From positions 1,528,501 to 1,592,500 of the forward strand of contig NC_013222.1 in NCBI RefSeq assembly GCF_000024125.1: DNA of 64,000 bases. The letters run 5' to 3'. Positions within the stretch are counted from its first letter, which is position 1, and each line of letters begins with the position of its first letter. The notes beneath the pieces are model-generated. The model was not told the DNA's origin, searched no databases, and was given only the letters and a program-made list of their open reading frames with translations. Positions 41,832 through 51,236 of the stretch are shown here, piece after piece. This stretch comes from Robiginitalea biformata HTCC2501. Its GTDB lineage: Bacteria; Bacteroidota; Bacteroidia; Flavobacteriales; Flavobacteriaceae. The translations under genes were made by a program, and so were the position numbers.

Positions 41832-43619
41832 ATGCTGTCAGTGACCGATGCATTCCTTGAACTGAAAGATTCCCATTACCCGATGATTGCAAAACCCCGT
41901 TTCCATATGTCCCGCATTTCCCTGCCGGTTCAATCCCTGCCGGTTCAATCCCTGCCGGTTCAATCCCTGATTGTCCAATTCCTTCGCAACCAAACCCCGG
42001 GAACCGGGATGCTTCTTGCGCTGATTTTGCTGTTGGGGAGTTGCCAGCCCCGCCAGCAGGAAGCAGACCTGATCGTATTCAATGCAAATGCCTATACCGT
42101 GGATGGGGAGTTCTCAAAGGCGGAGGCATTCGCCATCAGGAACGGTCGGTTTGTGGGGGTCGGCAGTACGGACTCCATTCGGGGCGCATTTGTAGCCCCC
42201 TGGATGCTCAATGCGGGCGGAAAAACGATTGTACCGGGCCTCATCGATGCCCATTGCCATTTCCTGAACCTGGGCTTGAACCAGGAAAACGTCGATTTGG
42301 TGGGGACGACGAGTTTTGAGCAGATCCTGGACAGCCTGCAGGCGGCCTACCAGGCCCATCAACCCGAATACCTGATGGGCCGTGGATGGGACCAGAACGA
42401 CTGGGAGGTTAAGGAATTCCCGGACAAAACGGCCCTGGACTCCCTTTTCCCGGACATTCCCGTTGCCCTGGTACGCATTGACGGACATGCCCTGCTGGTC
42501 AACCAGCAAGCCCTGGATTTGGCCGGCATTACAGGAAATACGCAGGTACCGGGGGGTGAAGTAATCCTAAAGGACGGGGAGCCTACCGGGGTACTGGTGG
42601 ACAGCCCGATGCAGCTGGTGTACGAGCAATGGCCGGCACCGGGCCGGGATGCCCTGATTCGCGCCCTGGAAGAGGCCCAGAAAATTTGTTTTAGCAACGG
42701 CCTGACCACGGTAAACGACGCAGGCCTCAGCCGATATGCCATTGAATTGATCGACAGCCTGCAGCGGAAAGGTGCCCTGGACATCCGCGTGTATGCGATG
42801 ATCAGTAACACCCCGGAAAACCTGGATTACTACCTGGAGCGTGGTGTGTATAAAACCCCGAAACTCAATGTTCGCTCGGTAAAGGTGTACGGGGACGGGG
42901 CCCTGGGTTCCCGGGGCGCGGCCATGAAGGCGCCGTATTCGGACCAGCCCGGGCATTTCGGCGCCATGATCACCCCGGCGGGGGAACTCGGTTCGCTGGC
43001 AGAGCGGATTGCCGCCGCAGGATTTCAGATGAATACGCACGCTATCGGGGATTCTGCGAATATCGCTGTATTGAGAGCCTATCGGAATGCGCTGGACACC
43101 GTGGCGGATCCGCGCTGGAAAGTGGAACACGCGCAGATTGTCGATACGGCCGATATCGCCCTCTTTAGTGAAAAAATCCTCCCGTCCGTGCAACCGACAC
43201 ATGCCACAAGCGACATGTACTGGGCCGAAGACCGGGTGGGCCCCGAGCGCATGAAAGGCGCTTATGCCTTTCGGCAATTGCTGGAGGCATCCGGCCGGGT
43301 GGCCCTTGGAACGGATTTCCCGGTGGAACGGGTGAACCCGATGCTGACCTTTTACGCCGCCGTTACGCGGAAGGATTCCGACGGGTATCCGCAGGGCGGT
43401 TTCCAAATGGCGGATGCGCTCACCCGGGAGCAAGCCCTGAAAGGGATGACGCGCTGGGCGGCCTATTCGAATTTTGAGGAAGATGAGAAAGGCAGTATCG
43501 AAGTCGGGAAACGCGCAGACTTTGTAATCCTCAACGGCGATCTGATGGAGGTGCCTCCGGAGGAACTGAAGGACATCGAAGTGATCAACACCTTTGTCGA
43601 CGGCCGAAAAGTGTATTGA
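41832..43619 (+). CDS. Amidohydrolase-family lipoprotein (YtcJ-like)
   Basis: 595 residues from the first ATG; Met26 (41907) or Met60 (42009) are alternatives. MLLALILLLGSCQ at 60-72 is a clear lipoprotein h-region and lipobox, so the real start is probably 41907 or 42009. Metal-binding amidohydrolase sites: GLIDAHCHFLNLG, WKVEHAQIVD, TDFPVERVNPM, with the YtcJ-type insert WDQNDWEVKEFPD. A C-terminal composite-sheet strand ends with INTFVDGRKVY. Probably a cell-surface metal hydrolase; substrate unknown. A 15-bp triplicate repeat encodes LPVQS units near the N-terminus. Confidence 0.85.
   Translation: MLSVTDAFLELKDSHYPMIAKPRFHMSRISLPVQSLPVQSLPVQSLIVQFLRNQTPGTGMLLALILLLGSCQPRQQEADLIVFNANAYTVDGEFSKAEAFAIRNGRFVGVGSTDSIRGAFVAPWMLNAGGKTIVPGLIDAHCHFLNLGLNQENVDLVGTTSFEQILDSLQAAYQAHQPEYLMGRGWDQNDWEVKEFPDKTALDSLFPDIPVALVRIDGHALLVNQQALDLAGITGNTQVPGGEVILKDGEPTGVLVDSPMQLVYEQWPAPGRDALIRALEEAQKICFSNGLTTVNDAGLSRYAIELIDSLQRKGALDIRVYAMISNTPENLDYYLERGVYKTPKLNVRSVKVYGDGALGSRGAAMKAPYSDQPGHFGAMITPAGELGSLAERIAAAGFQMNTHAIGDSANIAVLRAYRNALDTVADPRWKVEHAQIVDTADIALFSEKILPSVQPTHATSDMYWAEDRVGPERMKGAYAFRQLLEASGRVALGTDFPVERVNPMLTFYAAVTRKDSDGYPQGGFQMADALTREQALKGMTRWAAYSNFEEDEKGSIEVGKRADFVILNGDLMEVPPEELKDIEVINTFVDGRKVY
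41921..41965 (+). repeat. Three perfect 15-bp tandem repeats
   Basis: CCTGCCGGTTCAATC is repeated three times without a mismatch, followed by a fourth diverged copy (CCTGATTGTCCAATT). If translated it encodes repeats of LPVQS ahead of the lipoprotein signal. Confidence 0.95.
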
Positions 43620-43650
43620 CCCGGTTGCCGCATGCGGCCATAAGAAATAA

Positions 43651-43684
43651 AAAAAACCGGCCTCCATACGGGGCCGGTTTTTTG
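43651..43684. terminator. Bidirectional terminator
   Basis: 10-bp stem AAAACCGGCC/GGCCGGTTTT (43653-43662 and 43672-43681) flanked by A- and T-runs. It lies between the convergent amidohydrolase and DUF2911 genes. Confidence 0.9.
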
Positions 43685-43726
43685 CGTTCGATGCAACCCC
43701 CTGAACCGGGATTGCAGACGAATTTC

Positions 43727-44260
43727 TTACATGGTGATCGGTACAGCCACACGGGTCTTGTCCCAGCCCATAACCATATGCACTCCGTCTTCCGCTTCCT
43801 TGAAGGCAATGGAAAAAGGTTCCAGGGAGTTGGCATCCGAGGCGGCGGGAACTTCGATCCGCGCCACATCGGCAGCTTCATCATAGGTGTAGGCCCCCCA
43901 TTGGTTGAGGTTTTTGTTCAGGATAACCGTCCAGGTACGCTCCCCCGGGATCGTGAAGAGCGAATAGGTCCCTGCGGAAATATCCTTTCCGCCAAAATTC
44001 ACATCCTGGTAGAAAGTGATTTCCGTATTTTCATTGGCCCCGGTGCGCCATACCTTGCCCGCCGGAGCGAGATCGGCCAGGGCACGGCCTTTGAGTTGGG
44101 GGCGGCTGTAGATAACGCGAACCACCTTGCCGGGTTCCCTGCCCGGATACAGGGCGATATCCATCGGGCTTTTATCGAGCCCCGGGAATTCCTGGGCCTG
44201 CAAATTGGTAGTGGTAACCATGGCGAGAACCACGGCGAAAAGAGTAAGTATTCGTTTCAT
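43727..44260 (-). CDS. Exported DUF2911 protein
   Basis: 177 residues with signal peptide MKRILTLFAVVLAMVTTTNLQAQ. Core blocks SRPQLKGR, KVWRTGANENTEITFYQDV, GTYSLFTIPGERTWTVILN and QWGAYTYDEAADVARIEV are those of DUF2911, an abundant periplasmic beta-sandwich family of Bacteroidota with no known function. Confidence 0.93.
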   Translation of the reverse strand: MKRILTLFAVVLAMVTTTNLQAQEFPGLDKSPMDIALYPGREPGKVVRVIYSRPQLKGRALADLAPAGKVWRTGANENTEITFYQDVNFGGKDISAGTYSLFTIPGERTWTVILNKNLNQWGAYTYDEAADVARIEVPAASDANSLEPFSIAFKEAEDGVHMVMGWDKTRVAVPITM

Positions 44261-44502
44261 GTTGATCGTATTTAAATGAGTGTGTTAAAATTAGGGGCTT
44301 TTTACCCGCTTTTCTTCTAAAGTGTCGTTAAAATTTCCTTTTCTTACACATTTACTGATTCCGACTGATTTTCCCGGGGGGGAAGCTTCACATCAGAACA
44401 AATAGTTGTTTTTAAACTACATTATATAATAAAAAACACATGTATTATTTATAAATAGAAATAAATCACTCAATTTTGCTTCCACAATAAAACTCTATCA
44501 CC

Positions 44503-46173
44503 ATGTGCGGAATTGTATGTGCCTTCGATTTGAAACAACCGGCCGAGGATTTACGGCCCCAGATGCTGGAAATGTCCCGGGTCCTGAGACACAGGGGGCC
44601 GGACTGGAATGGCATCCACATGTCGGATACGGCCATCCTGGCCCATGAGCGCCTGGCCATCGTAGACCCGGCATCCGGGAAACAACCGCTTTACAGCCCG
44701 GACGGCAACCTGGTCCTGGCTGCAAACGGAGAAATCTACAACCACCAATCCCTTCGCAAACGCTTTGAAGGGACCTACGACTTCCGCACCGAATCCGATT
44801 GCGAGGTTATCCTGGCCCTCTACCAGGAGCAGGGCCCGGCCTTCCTGGATGAACTCAACGGGATTTTTGGCTTTGCCCTCTACGACAGCCAGGCGGACCG
44901 GTATTTCATCGCCCGGGACCATATGGGTATTATCCCGCTGTATATTGGCTGGGACCGGCACGGCACCTTTTATGTGGCCTCTGAACTAAAGGCGCTGGAG
45001 GGTACCTGTACGCGCATTGAGCTATTTCCGCCCGGCCACTACATGCTGAGCGACCAGGAAGGGTTTCAGCGCTGGTACAGCCGCGATTGGATGGAGTATG
45101 ACGCAGTAGAGGATAACCCCACGGATATCGCTGCCCTGCGCAAGGCACTGGAGGACGCGGTCCACCGGCAGCTGATGTCCGACGTACCCTACGGGGTGCT
45201 GCTTTCAGGAGGCCTGGACTCCTCGGTTACCTCGGCTATCGCAAAGAAATATGCCCAGAAGCGGGTGGAGTCCGGCGACCAGGCCGATGCCTGGTGGCCG
45301 CAGCTGCACTCCTTCTCCGTCGGGCTGGAAGGCTCCCCGGACCTGGCGGCTGCCCGCAAAGTGGCCGACCATATCGGGACGGTCCACCACGAGATAAAAT
45401 TTACCATACAGGAAGGGCTGGACGCCGTGCGGGACGTGATTTACCACCTGGAGACTTACGACATCACCACGGTACGGGCATCCACGCCTATGTATCTGAT
45501 GGCCCGGGTGATCAAATCGATGGGGATCAAGATGGTGTTGTCGGGCGAAGGGGCCGACGAGCTATTTGGCGGATACCTGTACTTCCACAAGGCTCCCGGG
45601 CCGCGGGATTTCCACGAGGAAACCGTCCGGAAACTCGACAAGCTCCACATGTACGATTGCCTGCGCGCCAACAAATCCCTGGCGGCCTGGGGGATCGAGG
45701 GGCGCGTGCCCTTCCTCGACAAGGAGTTTATGGATGTGGCCATGCGCCTGAATCCGCGGGATAAAATGATCACCCCGGAGCGAATGGAAAAATGGGTGGT
45801 GCGCAAGGCCTTTGAAGACTACCTGCCCGAAAGCGTGGCCTGGCGGCAAAAGGAGCAGTTCTCGGATGGGGTGGGCTACAGCTGGATCGATACGCTTAAG
45901 GAAGTGGTCGCGGAGGCTGTCAGCGACGAACAATTGGCCAATGCCCATTTCCGATTCCCGATTCAGACCCCGACCTCCAAGGAGGAGTATTATTACCGGA
46001 GCATCTTTGAATCGCATTTCCCGAGCGATGCGGCCGCGGAAAGCGTGCCTCAGGAGCCTTCTGTAGCCTGCAGTACGCGGATTGCGCTGGAATGGGACGA
46101 GGCGTTCCGCAACATGAACGACCCTTCCGGCCGGGCCGTTGCCAGGGTCCACGCGGACGCCTATGAAAAGTAG
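44503..46173 (+). CDS. asnB: Asparagine synthetase B (glutamine-hydrolysing)
   Basis: 556 residues. Cys2 is the glutaminase nucleophile (MCGIVCAFD); RHRGPDWNG and HERLAIVDP follow in the class-II amidotransferase domain. The C-terminal synthetase has the ATP loop LLSGGLDSS near 230 and LSGEGADELFGGY near 346. It makes asparagine from aspartate, glutamine and ATP. Full length. The preceding 240 bp are AT-rich and carry its promoter, though I cannot pin the boxes. Confidence 0.96.
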   Translation: MCGIVCAFDLKQPAEDLRPQMLEMSRVLRHRGPDWNGIHMSDTAILAHERLAIVDPASGKQPLYSPDGNLVLAANGEIYNHQSLRKRFEGTYDFRTESDCEVILALYQEQGPAFLDELNGIFGFALYDSQADRYFIARDHMGIIPLYIGWDRHGTFYVASELKALEGTCTRIELFPPGHYMLSDQEGFQRWYSRDWMEYDAVEDNPTDIAALRKALEDAVHRQLMSDVPYGVLLSGGLDSSVTSAIAKKYAQKRVESGDQADAWWPQLHSFSVGLEGSPDLAAARKVADHIGTVHHEIKFTIQEGLDAVRDVIYHLETYDITTVRASTPMYLMARVIKSMGIKMVLSGEGADELFGGYLYFHKAPGPRDFHEETVRKLDKLHMYDCLRANKSLAAWGIEGRVPFLDKEFMDVAMRLNPRDKMITPERMEKWVVRKAFEDYLPESVAWRQKEQFSDGVGYSWIDTLKEVVAEAVSDEQLANAHFRFPIQTPTSKEEYYYRSIFESHFPSDAAAESVPQEPSVACSTRIALEWDEAFRNMNDPSGRAVARVHADAYEK

Positions 46174-46213
46174 CTCTCCGGGCCGCGTTTTTGTCCACAG
46201 GAATTGTTGATAA

Positions 46214-48256
<2,043 letters not shown>

Positions 48257-48276
48257 GAATCCCGATTTCACAACAA

Positions 48277-48306
48277 AAACCCCGGCCCTCCAGCCGGGGT
48301 TTTTTA
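48277..48306 (+). terminator. gyrB terminator
   Basis: 10-bp stem AAACCCCGGC/GCCGGGGTTT with a CCTCCA loop and a T-run to 48306, 20 bp past the gyrB stop. Confidence 0.9.
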
Positions 48307-48328
48307 GTTTAGAGGCAAATTCCTACAA

Positions 48329-49336
48329 ATGAAAAAGACGCTACTGGTTGCAAGTTTCCTGCTCGCCGGGGGATTTGCCGCTGCACAATCGAATGTAAAC
48401 GACCTGCTGGCAGCAGGCCTGAACGATGCGGAACGGTTTACCAATGACTATCTTTCACCGGTTTCAGAAGGTACGATATTCAGCTTGTCCGGTTCCTGGC
48501 TAAACACGGCTACCGCCAAACCGCTCGGAGGTTTCGAGATCTCCATTGTGGGGTCGATGGCCGGATTCAAGAACAAGGAGGAGAAAAAGAGTTTTGTCCT
48601 CAATACGGCGGATTACGAAAACCTGCGTTTTGAAGACGGCAGCACCTCCAAATCCGTGGCAACCGCCCTGGGGGACATCGAAGGTGTCCGCGTGGTGGTT
48701 GAAGATGAGAACGGGTTCTTCTCGGAAAGCTTTGAGCTTCCATCGGGCCTGGCTTCTGAAAATATCAATTTCCTGCCCGCCGCTTATATCCAGGTAGGGG
48801 TAGGCCTCGTTAAAGGCACCGAGGTAAAAGCCCGTTTTTTGCCTAAAATCCAGACAGACGACGTGGCTGTGAGCCTTTTCGGGTTCGGGCTGCTCCACGA
48901 GTTTACAAGCCACATACCGGCCAATCGGTTGTTTCCCGTGTCTATTTCCGGGTTTATCGGCTTTACCCAACTCAACGGCAGCTACGATTTTACGGACACG
49001 AATTTCATCGACGGGGAAAACCAGCGGATCGATACGCGCATCAGCGGTTGGAGCTTCCAGGCGATGGCCGCCACGCGCCTGCCGGTGATTAACTTCTACG
49101 GGGGGCTCGGCTACGTAACCGGGAAATCGGATACCGATGTGCTCGGGACGTATACGGTTACCTCCGGCCCGTTTCAGACAACCTATGAGGATCCGTTCTC
49201 GATCAACAAGCAAGCCAGCGGCGCCACGGCGACCCTGGGAACCAAACTAAAGCTAGGGTTCTTCCGCCTGCACGTGGACTATACCCTGGCCGAGTTCAAT
49301 CTGTTGAGCGCAGGCATCAATTTCGGGTTCCGGTAG
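48329..49336 (+). CDS. DUF6588-like exported protein, predicted outer-membrane barrel
   Basis: 335 residues with signal peptide MKKTLLVASFLLAGGFAAAQ. It then has beta-rich sequence with alternating residues and a last strand ending INFGFR, so probably a small outer-membrane barrel. NDLLAAGLNDAERFTNDYLSP after the signal and the later GLLHEFTSHIP are typical of the Flavobacteriia DUF6588 group. Function unknown. Confidence 0.78.
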   Translation: MKKTLLVASFLLAGGFAAAQSNVNDLLAAGLNDAERFTNDYLSPVSEGTIFSLSGSWLNTATAKPLGGFEISIVGSMAGFKNKEEKKSFVLNTADYENLRFEDGSTSKSVATALGDIEGVRVVVEDENGFFSESFELPSGLASENINFLPAAYIQVGVGLVKGTEVKARFLPKIQTDDVAVSLFGFGLLHEFTSHIPANRLFPVSISGFIGFTQLNGSYDFTDTNFIDGENQRIDTRISGWSFQAMAATRLPVINFYGGLGYVTGKSDTDVLGTYTVTSGPFQTTYEDPFSINKQASGATATLGTKLKLGFFRLHVDYTLAEFNLLSAGINFGFR

Positions 49337-49358
49337 GAGGCCCGCAATCCCGCAAAGC

Positions 49359-49397
49359 GAAACAGCCCCGCCTTGTTAGGCCGGGGCTGTTTTCATA
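49359..49397 (+). terminator. Terminator after the DUF6588-like gene
   Basis: Strong stem AACAGCCCCGCC/GGCCGGGGCTGTT (one bulge) followed by TTT on the plus strand. It lies between convergent genes. Confidence 0.75.
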
Positions 49398-49432
49398 TAG
49401 AAATGGTAAGAAATGGGCTTGTTTGAAGCGGG

Positions 49433-49804
49433 CTATTCCCGCTGTGCCAGCACCTCGCCCTGCAGGTCGAGGAGCAACGCGCTGTCCGGGTTTTGTTTCA
49501 GGGTCACCCGGTCTGCCTCCCGGTCCAGGCCCGGATATTCAATTTGGTAGACCGCCCCTTCTTTTTCCCACCCGAAATCCGTTTTTACCGTAAGGACATT
49601 GCCCTCGTACCGGTGGTAACGCCCCAGGTAGGCATCGTTGAATATCCACTCTTCCCTAACGGAAATGCGGCCCTCCGGGGCCTCCGCAAAATCGGCACGG
49701 CTCCAGATCCCGATTACCGGGTCATTGTTGGTTTCCACCTCGGAACAGGCGGTCAGGGTCAGGGTGCAAATTAAGAGCAGGAAAAAGGGAACTTTACGTC
49801 TCAT
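49433..49804 (-). CDS. Small lipoprotein, lipocalin-like
   Basis: 123 residues with lipoprotein signal MRRKVPFFLLLICTLTLTAC (Cys20). The mature part contains PVIGIWSRADF and EEWIFNDAYLGRYHRY, which resemble the first strands of lipocalin-like DUF domains (GxW...F). No firm family. Convergent with the upstream barrel gene. Confidence 0.65.
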   Translation of the reverse strand: MRRKVPFFLLLICTLTLTACSEVETNNDPVIGIWSRADFAEAPEGRISVREEWIFNDAYLGRYHRYEGNVLTVKTDFGWEKEGAVYQIEYPGLDREADRVTLKQNPDSALLLDLQGEVLAQRE

Positions 49805-50003
49805 GGTTCAGCTCAATTGAGATTTGGGGTATACTTGCAACGGGGCGAAGCCTCGCGTATTGTTTTTTTTCGACCAACGACGTTCCCGGAGCCCTGTAAT
49901 TCGATGAACGGCCCAAAACCTTAACATCCGGCCCGGATTCGGCATCCGCTCCGCCGGGGCTCCACATCGCCCCGGAATCCTCGGATATTCGGCTATTTTT
50001 CCC

Positions 50004-50011
50004 TATTTTTG
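50004..50011 (+). promoter_or_regulatory. Putative -7 box for mdh
   Basis: TATTTTTG (TANNTTTG) lies 33 bp before the mdh start. Confidence 0.4.
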
Positions 50012-50043
50012 GCAGGCTGAAAATCAACTATAAATAGAGTATT

Positions 50044-50970
50044 ATGAAAGTTACCATTGTGGGTGCAGGAGCCGTAGGAGCCAGCTGCGCAGAGTATATC
50101 GCCATTAAGGATTTCGCCTCGGAAGTGGTGTTGCTGGATATCAAGGAAGGAGTTGCCGAGGGCAAGGCGATGGACCTCATGCAGTGTGCATCCCTGAACG
50201 GTTTTGACACGCGCATCGTCGGTTCTACAAACGACTACAAGAAAACGGCCGGAAGCGATATTGTGGTGATCACCTCGGGCATCCCCCGCAAACCGGGCAT
50301 GACCCGTGAAGAGCTTATCGGCATCAACGCGGGCATCGTAAAGACGGTTTCCGCCAGCCTGCTGGAACATTCCCCGGAAGCCATCGTCATTGTGGTTTCC
50401 AACCCCATGGATACGATGACCTACCTGGTACATAAATCCACCGACCTGCCGCGCCACCGGATTATCGGGATGGGCGGTGCCCTGGACAGCGCCCGGTTTA
50501 AATACCGCCTGGCCGAAGCCCTGGACGCCCCGATTTCCGATGTTGACGGGATGGTGATCGGGGGGCACAGCGATACAGGCATGGTGCCCCTCACCAGCCA
50601 TGCGACGCGGAACAGCATTAAGGTTTCCGAATTCCTTTCCGAGGAGCGGCTGGCGCAGGTGGCCGAAGACACAAAGGTAGGCGGGGCCACCCTGACCAAA
50701 CTCCTGGGCACCAGCGCCTGGTATGCCCCGGGGGCTGCCGTCTCTGCCCTGGTACAGGCCATCGCCTGCGACCAGAAGAAAATGTTCCCCTGTTCCGCCC
50801 TGTTGCAGGGGGAATACGGCCTAGACGACCTCTGTATCGGCGTCCCCGTGCTTTTGGGGCGCAACGGCATCGAGGAAATCGTCAAAATTGAATTGAGCGA
50901 GGCCGAAAAAGCCAAAATGGCCCAGAGTGCGGAAGGGGTATCCAAGACCAACGCCCTGCTGGACGTGTAA
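50044..50970 (+). CDS. mdh: Malate dehydrogenase
   Basis: 308 residues. It oxidises malate to oxaloacetate with NAD in the TCA cycle. Rossmann motif GAGAVGASCAEYI at 7-19, acidic NAD-ribose residue in VVLLDIKEG, substrate Arg in GIPRKPGMTREEL, catalytic His in VIGGHSDTGMVPL. It belongs to the LDH-like MDH group usual in Bacteroidota. Confidence 0.96.
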   Translation: MKVTIVGAGAVGASCAEYIAIKDFASEVVLLDIKEGVAEGKAMDLMQCASLNGFDTRIVGSTNDYKKTAGSDIVVITSGIPRKPGMTREELIGINAGIVKTVSASLLEHSPEAIVIVVSNPMDTMTYLVHKSTDLPRHRIIGMGGALDSARFKYRLAEALDAPISDVDGMVIGGHSDTGMVPLTSHATRNSIKVSEFLSEERLAQVAEDTKVGGATLTKLLGTSAWYAPGAAVSALVQAIACDQKKMFPCSALLQGEYGLDDLCIGVPVLLGRNGIEEIVKIELSEAEKAKMAQSAEGVSKTNALLDV

Positions 50971-51056
50971 ACGATTGTCCCGGCCCCGGCCGGTCCCCCG
51001 GGTGGTTTAACCTGGATAAATACGGACTGCCGCTTGGTTGCCGGCAAGGGAACTTC

Positions 51057-51089
51057 AAAAGGCATGCGCGCTGAGGGCATGCCTTTTTT
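51057..51089 (+). terminator. mdh terminator
   Basis: 11-bp stem AAAAGGCATGC/GCATGCCTTTT (51057-51067 and 51077-51087) followed by Ts, about 90 bp after mdh. Confidence 0.88.
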
Positions 51090-51159
51090 CATGGTGCCAC
51101 CCATGCGGGAAACCCACATTCCCAGCGCCTTGAGGGCCGTTACAAAAGCACTGATTTTA

Positions 51160-51190
51160 TTGGCAGTTCCTAGGGGAAGTAATATATTTG
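51160..51190 (+). promoter_or_regulatory. Predicted secDF promoter
   Basis: -33 TTG at 51160-51162 and -7 TATATTTG at 51183-51190 with 20-bp spacing, as in the Bacteroidota sigma-ABfr consensus. The leader would be about 40 nt before the ATG at 51237. Confidence 0.65.
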
Positions 51191-51236
51191 CACGCTGTTT
51201 GCAGCACCGTAATTATTTCAGATAAGCATTTAACTC

